Origin: Nocardioides sp. Arc9.136
GTDB taxonomy: Bacteria > Actinomycetota > Actinomycetes > Propionibacteriales > Nocardioidaceae
Direction: 5' to 3'
Assembly: GCF_030506255.1 (NCBI RefSeq)
Contig: NZ_CP113431.1
Coordinates: 3,297,001-3,361,000, forward strand
DNA length: 64,000 nt
Below, piece by piece: positions 27,404 to 37,937 of the stretch (position 1 is the stretch's first letter; the number at the start of each line of letters is the position of its first letter). Below the pieces are notes generated by a model that saw nothing but the letters and a program-made list of their open reading frames with translations, was not told where the DNA came from and ran no database searches. The position numbers were made by a program, and so were the translations under genes.

Positions 27404-28096
27404 CTACGGCAGGTCGAGCAGCTTCTCCTTGACCGCGTACATCACGGCCTCCATGCGGGAGTGGAGCTGGAGCTTCTCGAGGATGTTGCGGACGTGGTTC
27501 TTGACGGTGTTCTCGGAGATGAAGAGCTGCTTGGCGATCTCGCGGTTGTTCATCCCGCGGGCGACCAGCCGGAGGACCTCCAGCTCGCGCTCGGTGAGCC
27601 GCAGGCCGGGGACGTGCTCCCGCTCGGGCCGCGACATCTGCTTGAACTCGTCGATCAGCTTGACCGCCATCGACGGGCTGATCAGCGACTGGCCGTCGGC
27701 GACCACGCGGACCGCCTGGGCGACCTCCTCGATCGAGGAGTCCTTGAGCAGGTAGCCGGAGGCGCCGGACTTGACCGCCTCGTAGAGGTCGGCCTCCTCG
27801 TCGGAGACGGTGAGCATGATGATCTTGGCCGAGGGCACGGCCTCCTTGATGGCCCGGCACGCCTCGATGCCGGTGCGCTTGGGCATCCGGATGTCCAGCA
27901 GCACCACGTCGGGCGCCGCGCTCGTCGCCAGGTTGGTGCCCTCGACGCCGTCGCCGGCCTCACCGACGACCTCGATGCCCTCCTCGACGGTGAGCAGCAT
28001 GGTCAGTCCGCGGCGGAAGAGCTCCTGGTCGTCGACGACCAGGACCCGGATCGGCTCGGCAGCCCCGCCGGCTGCGGCCGTGCTCTGTCCTGTCAC
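27404..28096 (-). CDS. NarL/FixJ-type response regulator
   Basis: A 230-residue two-component regulator. Residues about 16-130 form a receiver domain with VVDDQELFRRG acidic pair, phospho-acceptor Asp in VVLLDIRMP, the conserved Thr/Ser of MLTVSDEEAD and Lys of YLLKDSS. Residues 165-225 form a LuxR-type HTH (LTERELEVLRLVARGMNNRE ... VKNHVRNILEKL). No histidine kinase gene is adjacent, so its partner is elsewhere. The GTG start (MTGQSTAAAGG) has CATGAT 6 nt upstream. This regulator, hpf and comF lie in the same orientation but with separate promoters or wide spacing. Confidence 0.92.
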   Translation of the reverse strand: MTGQSTAAAGGAAEPIRVLVVDDQELFRRGLTMLLTVEEGIEVVGEAGDGVEGTNLATSAAPDVVLLDIRMPKRTGIEACRAIKEAVPSAKIIMLTVSDEEADLYEAVKSGASGYLLKDSSIEEVAQAVRVVADGQSLISPSMAVKLIDEFKQMSRPEREHVPGLRLTERELEVLRLVARGMNNREIAKQLFISENTVKNHVRNILEKLQLHSRMEAVMYAVKEKLLDLP

Positions 28097-28236
28097 CGGG
28101 GCATCATGGCACGCGCAGGGGGCTGGGTGCGCCCGTCCGGCTGGCGGAAGCGCGGCGGCGCCCGGCTCGCGGGCCGGACACGGCGGCGGGGTGGCCCGTG
28201 ACCGGACCACCCCGCCGTACGTCGCCTCCGACCCGG

Positions 28237-28866
28237 CTACTCCTGGGCGCCGAGGTCGAGCGCGATCACGCCGTAGTCGTAGCCGCGCCGGCGGTAGACC
28301 ACCGAGGGCCGCTCGCTGTCCTTGTCGACGAACAGGTAGAAGTCGTGACCGACCAGCTCCATCTCGTAGAGCGCCTGGTCGAGGGTCATGGGGCTGGCCG
28401 GGTGGGTCTTCTCCCGGACCACCAGCGGCCCGTCGCCCACGACGGCGATCGGCCCGACCTTCCGCTCGAGTGGCGCGTCGTCCTCGGGGGCCTCCGCCGC
28501 GGCCGCGAGCGCGTCGACCTCGGCGAGCGCCTGGCCGACCGAGACCGGGGTCTTCTGGCCGCGGTGGACGCGGCGGCGGTCCGCGGCGCGCCGCATCTGC
28601 GCCGCCATCTTGTCCACGGCGAGGTCCAGGGCGCCCATCTTGTCGTCGGCGGCGGCCTCGGCACGGATCACCGGACCCTTGGAGAAGGCCGTCAGCTCCA
28701 CGTGCACCGCGCGGTCGTGCTGGCGCGGGTTCGCCTCGCAGTCGACCTCGACGTGCACCCGCATGATGCGGTGGTCGTGCTTCTCGAGCCGGGCCAGCTT
28801 CTCCGCGGCGTGCTCGCGGTAGCGGTCCGAGATCTCGCAGTTCCGAGCCGTGACGACAACTTCCAT
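28237..28866 (-). CDS. hpf: Long-form ribosome hibernation promoting factor
   Basis: A 209-residue protein. The N-terminal 100 residues (MEVVVTARNCEISDRYREHA ... ADDKMGALDLAVDKMAAQMR) form the beta-alpha HPF/RaiA domain that binds the 30S decoding centre. A charged linker follows, then the C-terminal domain (MTLDQALYEMELVGHDFYLF ... VVYRRRGYDYGVIAL) that dimerises and joins two 70S ribosomes into 100S particles. The long form is usual in actinobacteria. The ribosome-binding site AGGAGG lies 5 nt before the ATG, so it is a leadered, well-translated gene. It is induced in stationary phase or hypoxia in relatives. Confidence 0.95.
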   Translation of the reverse strand: MEVVVTARNCEISDRYREHAAEKLARLEKHDHRIMRVHVEVDCEANPRQHDRAVHVELTAFSKGPVIRAEAAADDKMGALDLAVDKMAAQMRRAADRRRVHRGQKTPVSVGQALAEVDALAAAAEAPEDDAPLERKVGPIAVVGDGPLVVREKTHPASPMTLDQALYEMELVGHDFYLFVDKDSERPSVVYRRRGYDYGVIALDLGAQE

Positions 28867-29296
28867 GTGAACCTCCTGGTGATCAGTTGGTTTCCTCAGG
28901 CCCCACTCGTGCCCACCTGCGGGCAGCACGACACGCACGCCGGAGGGCGCGCACCGGGCGCGCCTGGCGTGACGTGGCGGGGAGGAGTCCGTCCGGCCGA
29001 CCTGGTCTTCGACCCCACAACCGCCTGCTGGGGCTTCCGCAGCTTCTCCGCCACTACCGGCCCTCTCCCGCCGTCGGCCACATCTGGTGGCCGGGGCGAG
29101 GCAGGTCTTACCTCTAAGCCGCACCGTGATCGGCGGGCCCGGGTCTCCCCGGACCGCGCCTTACGTGGACCGTTTCGCCTGCGACTGGCATCGGCTAGCC
29201 GCCTGCGCACCGCACCCCGTGTCGAGGCCGGCACCCAGACGGTGCAACCACGGACCCGGACGGACTCCATGTGGAGACGTTAGTCCGTGACCCAAG
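28867..29296. other. 430-bp non-coding gap between hpf and comF
   Basis: Apart from the hpf ribosome-binding site (complement of 28872-28877), I see no gene, RNA, repeat of the dispersed family or strong hairpin here. It presumably holds the hpf promoter; no -10/-35 pair stood out. Confidence 0.4.
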
Positions 29297-30037
29297 TCAC
29301 CGGTAGGGCGCCTCCGCCCGACCGGGTGAGGGCCCCTGCCGCGGCGCGGGGAACCGCCGTCGCGTCGCCGCGACCGCCGCGACGGCGGCCACGTGCAGCC
29401 CGACCGCCTCGAGGGCGCGCTGGGCCTCGCGGGCCGTGGAACCGGTGGTCAGCACGTCGTCGCAGACAACGACCGACACGCGGGGCCGGCGGCGGGCGAG
29501 CCGCCGGAGCGAGGCGTCGGTGCACGCCATCGAGCCGGTGAGGTTGGCCGACCGCGCGACCGCGTCGAGCCCCGCCTGGTCCACGACGCCGGGCCGGGTG
29601 CGCAGCATCCGGACGGCCACCGCGTCGACCCCTGCGGCCCGCAGCCGGGCGGCCGCGCCCGCCGTCACGGCGTACGTCGGGTCGTGGCCGCGCTCGCGGA
29701 CCGTCGCCGTCCGCGACGGCACCGGCACGAGCGCCACCGAGCCCGCCGGCACCGCACTGCCCACCGCCGCGGACGCCGCGGTGGCCAGCAGGTCGGCCAG
29801 CGGTCGCCGGAGTCCCAGCAGCCGGCGCTCCTTCAGCCCCAGGACCAGGCTCCGGACCAGCCCGTCGTACGCCGCCGCGGCCCACGGCTCGACCAGGCCG
29901 GCGGGCACCGGGGTCGGCCAGGCGGGGCGCGCCGAGTCCGGCAGGGCGGCCGCGCAGTCCCGGCACAGCACGCGACCCGGTCGCTCGCAGCCGGCGCAGC
30001 GGCCACCGAGAAGCAGGTCGGCCGCGGCGTCGAGCAC
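29297..30037 (-). CDS. comF: ComF-family phosphoribosyltransferase-like protein
   Basis: A 246-residue protein with an N-terminal C4 zinc finger (CAGCERPGRVLCRDC) and a phosphoribosyltransferase fold ending in the PRPP-binding motif VVVCDDVLTTGSTARE. ComF proteins take part in DNA uptake in naturally competent bacteria; in actinobacteria their role is unproven. The order lpqB-comF-hpf is as in mycobacteria (recall). The GTG start at 30037 (MLDAAADLLLGG) is the only reasonable one close to the zinc finger. The gap to lpqB is 65 bp. Confidence 0.88.
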   Translation of the reverse strand: MLDAAADLLLGGRCAGCERPGRVLCRDCAAALPDSARPAWPTPVPAGLVEPWAAAAYDGLVRSLVLGLKERRLLGLRRPLADLLATAASAAVGSAVPAGSVALVPVPSRTATVRERGHDPTYAVTAGAAARLRAAGVDAVAVRMLRTRPGVVDQAGLDAVARSANLTGSMACTDASLRRLARRRPRVSVVVCDDVLTTGSTAREAQRALEAVGLHVAAVAAVAATRRRFPAPRQGPSPGRAEAPYR

Positions 30038-30102
30038 CGTCCGAGCCTCACCGGACCGGCGCGGCCGGGCAACCGGGGCGGGGCCCGCCTGTGGACGAGC
30101 CG

Positions 30103-31848
30103 TCAGCCGACGTACCGCACGGAGGTGACGCCGTCGTCGAGGTCGACGACGTCCCGCATCTGGTTGCTGGCGTCCACGAGGCCGCCCTGGGTGACCGCCC
30201 AGACGCTGTCGGTGGTGACCGGGGTCCCGGCCAGCGCGAGGTAGCGGCCCCGCAGCGTCGTGGCCACCGACTCCATCCCGGCCGGAGCGCCGTCGACGGA
30301 GAGCGTGCGGACCTCGAAGAGCTCGTCGGCGAGGCGGTGCAGCACCGCGACCGAGGTCGGCGAGCGCCAGGCGAGGTCGCGGATGCGCACGTCGTCCCCG
30401 CCCTCCCACACCAGCCGGCGCGCCGGGGTGGCCGAGACGAGGCCCTTCTGGTCGTAGCGGATCCGGCTCACGCGCACCTGGTCGCCGGAGGCGGTCCGCA
30501 CGACGGCCACCATCCGCGAGCCGTCGCGCGACACGAGGAACGACCGCACGTCCGACCCGCTGATCCCTGGCACCCTCAGCTGGACCGGGGCACCGTCCTC
30601 GAGGACGGTCGTGACCCGGGCACCGCCACCGGCCCGGTCGACGACCCACAGCCGGCCGCTGACGTCCCAGGCGGGCGGGAGCAGGTTCGTGGCGCCGCTG
30701 AGGACCGGCTCGGCGGTCGCCTCCACCCCGCGCACCGGCGCCCGCAGCAGGGTGCGGCCGCTGTCGGCGACGGCTGCCACGGTGGTCGAGGTGAGGTCGA
30801 CCGCGAACGACCGGACGCCGAGGTCGCGGGTGCCGAGCGGCCCGTCGGTCGCCTCGAGGGCATCGGCGTCGCCGGAGACGAGCACGCCCTCGCGCAGCGC
30901 GTAGACCAGGTCCGTCGCCTGGTAGCCCGCCGGGTCGTACGCCGACCCCTCGGTGACCTCGAACTCGGTGACACCGCCGGGCAGCTGGACCGGCCGACCG
31001 TCGATGGAGACGCGGAACCGCTCGATCGTGGGCACCTGGCGCAGCGTCCAGGCCAACTGGGCGACGACCAGGCGGACCGCCTCGGGAGTGGGCGCCGGCG
31101 CCCCGCCGGAGGCGTCGATCGCGATGTCGACGACGTCGCCGACCGGCACCGACAGCTCGACGCTGGAGCCGGCGGGCAGGAACGTCGTCGCGACCCGCGA
31201 GAGCTCCGGGCCCGGCCCGGCGAGCAGCGCCGACACCAGGTTGCTGACCCGCTGGTCCCCGCGCGGCACGAACGCCGGCTCGGGCACGAGCACCCGCGCG
31301 TTGGGGTCGAAGAAGTAGAGCGTCACCCGCTGGTAGCGCTGCTCGAACCAGGACTGCGGCACGACCAGCGCGTCCGGCGCCGAGGCGATGCGGTACTGCC
31401 CGTCGACCAGCTCCACCGGGAAGGTCAGCGACTCGTCGTACGTCGGCAGGCGGCCGCGCCACCGCCCGCTGCCGTCGAGCCGCTCGCCTCCGACGAGGGT
31501 CACCCGGACCTGCGAGCTGCCGCGGGGCGACAGGAAGTCGTCGTAGGTGATGATCCCGTCCTTGGGGCTCCAGGACTCGCGGAACTCCGGCGTGAGGTAC
31601 TGCCGCGCCACCGACGTGCTGATCGGGAAGGCCGTCATCGCGTCGAGGAACCGGTCGACGATCTCGGCCGGCGAGGCGCCGTCGGGCGGCGGCGGCGGGT
31701 CGAAGTAGTACTGGCCGGCCTCCTCGCCGTCGCCGCTGCGCGGACCGGTCTCGACGACCGGGCCGCCCTCGGGCAGCGAGACGCAGCCACCGAGCGCCAG
31801 GACGAGCGCGAGGACCGGGGCGAGGACCGCGGCGCGCCGGGCGGTCAC
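30103..31848 (-). CDS. lpqB: Lipoprotein LpqB, partner of MtrAB
   Basis: A 581-residue lipoprotein (signal with lipobox LVLALGGC). It has a GerMN domain in the first 300 residues (VTLYFFDPNARVLVPEPAFV ... VSNLVSALLAGP) and a C-terminal beta-propeller-like half (FLVSRDGSRMVAVVRTASGD; IRDLAWRSPTSVAVLHRL). In mycobacteria LpqB binds the extracellular part of MtrB and tunes the MtrAB system that controls cell-wall turnover and division. Its GTG overlaps the mtrB stop as GTGA (31845-31848), giving the conserved mtrA-mtrB-lpqB operon. Length and composition are normal for the family. Confidence 0.95.
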   Translation of the reverse strand: MTARRAAVLAPVLALVLALGGCVSLPEGGPVVETGPRSGDGEEAGQYYFDPPPPPDGASPAEIVDRFLDAMTAFPISTSVARQYLTPEFRESWSPKDGIITYDDFLSPRGSSQVRVTLVGGERLDGSGRWRGRLPTYDESLTFPVELVDGQYRIASAPDALVVPQSWFEQRYQRVTLYFFDPNARVLVPEPAFVPRGDQRVSNLVSALLAGPGPELSRVATTFLPAGSSVELSVPVGDVVDIAIDASGGAPAPTPEAVRLVVAQLAWTLRQVPTIERFRVSIDGRPVQLPGGVTEFEVTEGSAYDPAGYQATDLVYALREGVLVSGDADALEATDGPLGTRDLGVRSFAVDLTSTTVAAVADSGRTLLRAPVRGVEATAEPVLSGATNLLPPAWDVSGRLWVVDRAGGGARVTTVLEDGAPVQLRVPGISGSDVRSFLVSRDGSRMVAVVRTASGDQVRVSRIRYDQKGLVSATPARRLVWEGGDDVRIRDLAWRSPTSVAVLHRLADELFEVRTLSVDGAPAGMESVATTLRGRYLALAGTPVTTDSVWAVTQGGLVDASNQMRDVVDLDDGVTSVRYVG

Positions 31849-33713
31849 GAGCCCGCCCCCTTCCCGGTGGTGGGCCCGGTCGTGGGCCCGGTCGTGGGCC
31901 CGGTGGTCGATCCGGCCGGCGGGTCCGTCGGGGTCCCGGTCACCGAGCTGTTCACCGGGCTGTTCACCGGGCTGTTCACCGAGCCGTTCACCGACTCCGC
32001 GCCGGGGCCGGCGGGCGGGCCGGTGAGGCCGGCGCCCACCGCCGCCCCGGCACCACTGGTCCGCTCGCGGGCGTCCATCGGCACGAGCGGCAGCGGGCTC
32101 TGCCGCAGCGGGGTGCCTGCCCGACGCGGCAGGGTCAGGCGGAACTGCGCCCCCTCGTCCGGACGGCCCCATGCCTGCAGCCAGCCGCCGTGCAGGTGGG
32201 TGTCCTCCAGTGAGATCGACAGGCCCAGGCCGGTACCACCGCTCGTGCGGGCCCGGGCCGGGTCGGCACGCCAGAACCGGTTGAAGACCAGCGCGGACTC
32301 CCCCGGTGCCAGGCCGACGCCGTAGTCGCGGACGGCGATGGCGGCGGCGTGGTCGTCCCCGGCGACCTGCACGACCACCCGGGACCGGCCGCGCTCGGGC
32401 GGCCCGGCGTGGTCGATGGCGTTGGTGACGAGGTTGCGCACGATGCGCTCGACGCGGCGTACGTCGGCCTCCGCGAGCGCGGGTCGCGCCGGGGCCCGCA
32501 CGACCAGGGTGACGCCGCGCTGCTCGGCGAGGGCCCGGTTCCGCTCCACGACCCGGTGGGCGACGTCGACGAGGTTGACGTCGTCGAGCTCGAGCACCGC
32601 GGCCCCCGCGTCGAAGCGGCTGATCTCGAGCAGGTCGACCAGCAGCGTCTCGAACCGGTCCAGCTCGGTCTGCAGCAGCTCGGCGGCCCGCGCGGTGACC
32701 GGGTCGAAGTCGGCGCGGGCGTCGAAGAGGACGTCGCCGGCCATCCGCACCGTGGTCAGCGGGGTGCGCAGCTCGTGGGAGACGTCGGAGACGAACCGCC
32801 GCTGGACCCGGCTGAGCTCCTCGAGCTGCCGGATCTGGCGCTGCAGGCTGCTGGCCATCTGGTTGAACGACAGCGCGAGGCGCGCCAGGTCGTCCTCGCC
32901 GGAGACCCGGACCCGCTCCTGCAGGTGGCCGGCCGCGAGCCGCTCGGCGACGCGGCGGGCGTGCCGGATGGGGGTCACCACCTGGCGGGTCACGAGCCAG
33001 GCGAGCCCGGCCACGAGCACGAGGAGGAGCCCGCCGGCGGTGAGCAGGGCCCGGGTCACCAGCGCGAGGGTGTCCTGCTCCTCCTCCAGCGGGAAGAGGA
33101 AGTACAGCGTCCACGCCCGCCCGTCGGAGGGCAGCCGCACCTGGGAGCCCACGACGATCCCGGGCTGGGTGGAGGCCACCCGACCGGCCTCGTCGAGGGT
33201 CCGGATCGGCGCGTAGGTCCACGCGGTGCCGGAGTCCTCGGCGAAGTGGTCCAGCAGCGTCTGCGGCACGCTGGTGGTGTCCAGGCCCGGGGTGTAGACG
33301 CTGCCGGCCGCCTCCAGGCCGTCGGTCGAGCTCCCCGGCCCGCCGAGGACGACGTCGAACCCGCGGGACTGGCCGCGGGCGATGATCGGCGTGGCCAGGT
33401 CGGAGGCCTGCGCGCTGGCGTCGGTGTCGGCGCCGGGGACGGCGACCAGGCGGGCGACCGCCTCCGCCGACTCGTTGTCGGCCTCGGCGACGACCGCGGC
33501 GACGCGGTTCTCCAGCAGGCCGTCTCGGGTCTGCTGGAGCAGGAACCAGCCGACGACGCTGACGACGACCGCGGAGAGGACCAGCGTGGAGGCCACCACG
33601 CGGGCCTGGATGGACCGGCGCCAGAACGTCAGGCCGCGCCGGACGGTGGCAGGGACGCTGCGCCGGGCCGACGGGCCGCGCTCAGGCGTTGCCGGCCTTG
33701 TACCCGACGCCAC
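31845..33713 (-). CDS. mtrB: Sensor histidine kinase MtrB
   Basis: A 622-residue membrane kinase: TM1 (VVASTLVLSAVVVSVVGWFL), an extracellular sensor of about 140 residues, TM2 (GGLLLVLVAGLAWLV), HAMP, the phospho-acceptor region FVSDVSHELRTPLTTVRM, and the ATPase with N box (NLVTNAIDHA), G1 (DYGVGLAPGE) and GGTGLGLSI. The C-terminus adds about 90 low-complexity residues with four-residue repeats (NSPV, TTGP). It phosphorylates MtrA. The GTG start at 33711-33713 overlaps the end of mtrA by 32 bp; no later start codon lies before TM1, so this long overlap is accepted. Confidence 0.95.
   Translation of the reverse strand: MASGTRPATPERGPSARRSVPATVRRGLTFWRRSIQARVVASTLVLSAVVVSVVGWFLLQQTRDGLLENRVAAVVAEADNESAEAVARLVAVPGADTDASAQASDLATPIIARGQSRGFDVVLGGPGSSTDGLEAAGSVYTPGLDTTSVPQTLLDHFAEDSGTAWTYAPIRTLDEAGRVASTQPGIVVGSQVRLPSDGRAWTLYFLFPLEEEQDTLALVTRALLTAGGLLLVLVAGLAWLVTRQVVTPIRHARRVAERLAAGHLQERVRVSGEDDLARLALSFNQMASSLQRQIRQLEELSRVQRRFVSDVSHELRTPLTTVRMAGDVLFDARADFDPVTARAAELLQTELDRFETLLVDLLEISRFDAGAAVLELDDVNLVDVAHRVVERNRALAEQRGVTLVVRAPARPALAEADVRRVERIVRNLVTNAIDHAGPPERGRSRVVVQVAGDDHAAAIAVRDYGVGLAPGESALVFNRFWRADPARARTSGGTGLGLSISLEDTHLHGGWLQAWGRPDEGAQFRLTLPRRAGTPLRQSPLPLVPMDARERTSGAGAAVGAGLTGPPAGPGAESVNGSVNSPVNSPVNSSVTGTPTDPPAGSTTGPTTGPTTGPTTGKGAGS
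31866..31992. repeat. Two in-frame 12-bp tandem arrays in the mtrB tail
   Basis: GGTSGTGGGCCC repeats three times at 31866-31901 and GRGCYGTTCACC four times at 31945-31992. Both are multiples of three and encode repeats of four residues in the MtrB C-terminal tail. Confidence 0.9.
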
Positions 33714-34395
33714 GGACGGTCACCACGATCTCAGGGTTCTCGGGGTCGTGCTCGACCTTGGAGCGCAGGCGCTGCACGTGCACGTTGACCAGGCGGGTGT
33801 CCGCGGCGTGCCGGTAGCCCCAGACCTGCTCCAGGAGCACCTCGCGACTGAAGACCTGCCACGGCTTGCGGGCCAGCGCGACGAGCAGGTCGAACTCCAG
33901 CGGGGTCAGGCTGATCGGCGCGCCGCCGCGGGTCACCGAGTGGCCGGCCACGTCGATCACCAGGTCACCGATGGTCAGCGTCTCGGCCTGCGACGTCGAG
34001 TCGAAGCGGCGTACCCGTGCCCGGATCCGCGCGATCAGCTCCTTGGGCTTGAACGGCTTGACGACGTAGTCGTCGGCTCCGGACTCCAGGCCCACCACCA
34101 CGTCGACGGTGTCGCCCTTGGCGGTGAGCATCACGATCGGCACCCCGGACTCGGCCCGGATCTCCTTGCACACGTCGATGCCGTCCCGCCCGGGGAGCAT
34201 CAGGTCGAGCAGGACCAGGTCGGGCCGGTAGTCGCGGAAGGCCCCCAGCGCCTCGTCGCCGCGAGTCACCATCGCGCTGTCGAAGCCCTCCTGGCGCAGC
34301 ACGATGGTGAGCATCTCCGCGAGGGAGGCGTCGTCGTCGACGACGAGGATGCGCCCCTTCGCGGTGAGGTCGTTCCCGGTGCCGGACTGGCTCAT
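33682..34395 (-). CDS. mtrA: Response regulator MtrA
   Basis: A 237-residue OmpR/PhoB-type regulator: receiver with VVDDDASLAE acidic cluster, phospho-acceptor in LVLLDLMLPG, Thr of MLTAKGD and Lys of YVVKPFKPKE. The winged helix has LTPLEFDLLVALARKPWQVF and DTRLVNVHVQRLRSKVEHD. In actinobacteria MtrA controls division, peptidoglycan hydrolases and, in mycobacteria, oriC activity. It heads mtrA-mtrB-lpqB. Upstream, the ahcY terminator (34421-34453) isolates it from ahcY, so its promoter must lie in the short gap 34396-34420 or within the hairpin region. Possible targets nearby are the two amidase genes. Confidence 0.97.
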   Translation of the reverse strand: MSQSGTGNDLTAKGRILVVDDDASLAEMLTIVLRQEGFDSAMVTRGDEALGAFRDYRPDLVLLDLMLPGRDGIDVCKEIRAESGVPIVMLTAKGDTVDVVVGLESGADDYVVKPFKPKELIARIRARVRRFDSTSQAETLTIGDLVIDVAGHSVTRGGAPISLTPLEFDLLVALARKPWQVFSREVLLEQVWGYRHAADTRLVNVHVQRLRSKVEHDPENPEIVVTVRGVGYKAGNA

Positions 34396-34420
34396 GGCAC
34401 CAATCCTGCCAGCACGACGG

Positions 34421-34453
34421 AGCAGCCCCCGACTCCTCGAGCCGGGGGCTGCT
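34421..34453 (-). terminator. Hairpin terminator after ahcY
   Basis: AGCAGCCCCCG (34421-34431) is exactly inverted at 34443-34453 around an 11-nt loop. It lies 70 bp past the ahcY stop and before mtrA. Confidence 0.7.
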
Positions 34454-34523
34454 GCCGTGGTGCTGCTGGGGGTGCTGCTGGTGGCGCTGCCGGGCGGCGC
34501 TCAGGCGGCGCCCGGGCTACGCG

Positions 34524-35972
<1,449 letters not shown>

Positions 35973-36087
35973 GGGTGCTCCTGGGAGTGCGGCGGACATC
36001 TCCTCGAGAGTAGGACGCCCGCGCGCGGAGGCGGCAATCCTCGCGGCACCGCGGTCGAGACCGGTCCGGGCACGGGTCGGGCCACCG

Positions 36088-36413
36088 CCGGTCGACCAGC
36101 CGAGCCCTGGCGAGGCGTCGTCGAGACCCGGTGCAGGCGCCGCCGCTGGTCGAGCAGCCGAGCCCTGGCGAGGCGTCGTCGAGACCCGGTGAGGTGCGCA
36201 GGGCCTCGGCCTCGGGTACTCGCCTCCGGCTGCCAGGTGGGCTCCGCTGGTCGAGCAGCCGAGCCCTGGCGAGGCGTCGTCGAGACCCGGTGAGGTGCGC
36301 AGGGCCTCGGCCTCGGGTACTCGCCTTCGGCTGCCAGGTGGGCTCCGCTGGTCGAGCAGCCGAGCCCTGGCGAGGCGTCGTCGAGACTAGTGAGGTGCGC
36401 AGGGCCTCGGCCA
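36088..36413. repeat. 101-bp tandem repeat array left of the DUF222/HNH gene
   Basis: The unit CTGGTCGAGCAGCCGAGCCC...GTCGTCGAGACCCGGTGAGG begins at 36146, 36247 and 36348, a period of 101 bp, after a diverged partial copy at 36088. Each unit contains GAGGTGCGCAGGGCCTCGG. The last unit ends about 105 bp before the DUF222/HNH start. With the ahcY leader (35973-36087) this accounts for the 545-bp gap; nothing else is seen in it. Confidence 0.9.
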
Positions 36414-36517
36414 CTCCCATCGGCCGGCGAGAAAGTCACCGAACTTGTCGTCCACGATGTAGTCTGACCTGGGGAAACAGGGGCGGGACTGTCGGTGGTC
36501 GGTGCTTGAGTAGACCC

Positions 36518-37768
36518 ATGGCCAAGGACTCCCGACGCAGCGCGCACCTGGTGTGCCGCGCTGTCGCGAAGTCCCACGCCAGGCTCGACCGTGCGCACGA
36601 GTCGCACCTGTGGTCGATGTCCGACGACGACGTCGCGGCGACCCTTCTCGAGGCTGCCCGCCTCCGCGCCCGGGTCGAGGCCCTAGAGCTGCGGCTCGCC
36701 GCGGAAGCCGACCGCCGGCACGCCGGCGAGCGGGTCGGTGCCACCGACACCGCCGCCTGGTGGGCGACCGAAACGCATCAGACCCGTCCCGCTGCGAAGC
36801 ACCGCATGCGGCTGGCCGAGTCCCTCAACCGCCACGACCTCACCGCGGCAGTCCTCACCGACGGTGACGTGTCGGTCGACCACGCCCGGGTGATCACCGA
36901 GTGCCTCGACAAGCTCCCCACCGACCTCGACGACCCGACCATCCCCCTCCGCGCGGAGCAGCACCTGCTCGCCGAGGCGCGGCACCGGGACCCGAAAACG
37001 TTGCGCATCCTCGCCAAGCACGTCCTCACCGTCGTAGCACCCGAGATCGGCGAGGCCCGCGACGCGAAGGCCCTCGAGGCCGAGGAGCGCCTCGCCCGGG
37101 AGACCGCGTGGCTGACGATGAGCCCCGACGGGCGCGGGTCGGTGGTCGGGAAGTTCAAGATCCCCGAACTGCACGGCGCCATGCTGAAGAAGACGCTCCT
37201 CGCGTTCGCTGCGCCGAAGCACCAAGCCGCCACCCAGGAAGCAGGCGCGCCCGAGCCCGTGGAGCGGCGTCCGTGGCCGGATCGGATGGGTGACGCGTTC
37301 TGCGAGCTCCTCGAACGCCTCCCCACCGCTTCCGTCCCGAAGCTCGGCGGCCTCAACGCCACCGTCGTCGTCACCATGGACATCGCCTCGTTGATGGGTG
37401 GCCTCGCGCCAGGTGTCCTCGACGACGGCGCCACCATCTCCGCAGCCACCGCACGGAGACTGGCCTGCGAAGCGGGCCTCGTCCCCGCCGTCCTCGGCAG
37501 CAAGTCAGAGCTCCTGGACCTCGGGCGCACCACCCGGTTGTTCACCGGCGCCCAACGCAGGGCGCTGAACCTCACCCAGCCGACCTGCACCGCAGAAGGC
37601 TGCGACTGGCCCGCCCACCTCTGCCACGCCCACCACGACCAACCCTGGTCCACCGGCGGCACCACCGACCTCGTCAACGCCCGCAACCTCTGCCCCAGGC
37701 ACCACGACCCCGCGTACGAGACCACCCACCTGCCCGGCGGGAAGGTCGCCTTCCACCACCGGACATAG
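36518..37768 (+). CDS. DUF222 / HNH endonuclease (13E12 REP-like) protein
   Basis: A 416-residue protein with an N-terminal DUF222 domain (residues about 30-300, helical: DDDVAATLLEAARLRARVEA) and a C-terminal HNH nuclease: CTAEGCDWPAHLCHAHHDQP ... NLCPRHHDP, with zinc-type Cys and the catalytic His of the beta-beta-alpha-metal fold. Proteins of this kind are repeated in many actinobacterial genomes (the 13E12 family of mycobacteria), and their role is unresolved; mobility is often suspected. Codon use matches the neighbours. It is bracketed by copies of the dispersed repeat in opposite orientation (36348-36413 and 37938-38001). ATG 36518 is chosen because the DUF222 domain starts soon after it; no good ribosome-binding site is seen. 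Confidence 0.88.
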   Translation: MAKDSRRSAHLVCRAVAKSHARLDRAHESHLWSMSDDDVAATLLEAARLRARVEALELRLAAEADRRHAGERVGATDTAAWWATETHQTRPAAKHRMRLAESLNRHDLTAAVLTDGDVSVDHARVITECLDKLPTDLDDPTIPLRAEQHLLAEARHRDPKTLRILAKHVLTVVAPEIGEARDAKALEAEERLARETAWLTMSPDGRGSVVGKFKIPELHGAMLKKTLLAFAAPKHQAATQEAGAPEPVERRPWPDRMGDAFCELLERLPTASVPKLGGLNATVVVTMDIASLMGGLAPGVLDDGATISAATARRLACEAGLVPAVLGSKSELLDLGRTTRLFTGAQRRALNLTQPTCTAEGCDWPAHLCHAHHDQPWSTGGTTDLVNARNLCPRHHDPAYETTHLPGGKVAFHHRT

Positions 37769-37937
37769 GCCGACCCAACGGACACACCTTGTCCACCGCA
37801 ACCACAGCGGTCGACCCCCGCCGGCCGTGAGGCGACACGCAGCCGCGCCCAGGACCTCGACCCCAGCGGCGCGCAACCACACGACTCGAAAAACGGACCC
37901 CGCCCCAAGCGCGCCCGGCGGCCCGACGACCACCCCC

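Noticed and set aside
35973..36087. SAH riboswitch in the ahcY leader
   Set aside because: I could not find a convincing conserved fold or core sequence; the leader is short and a normal ribosome-binding site is present.
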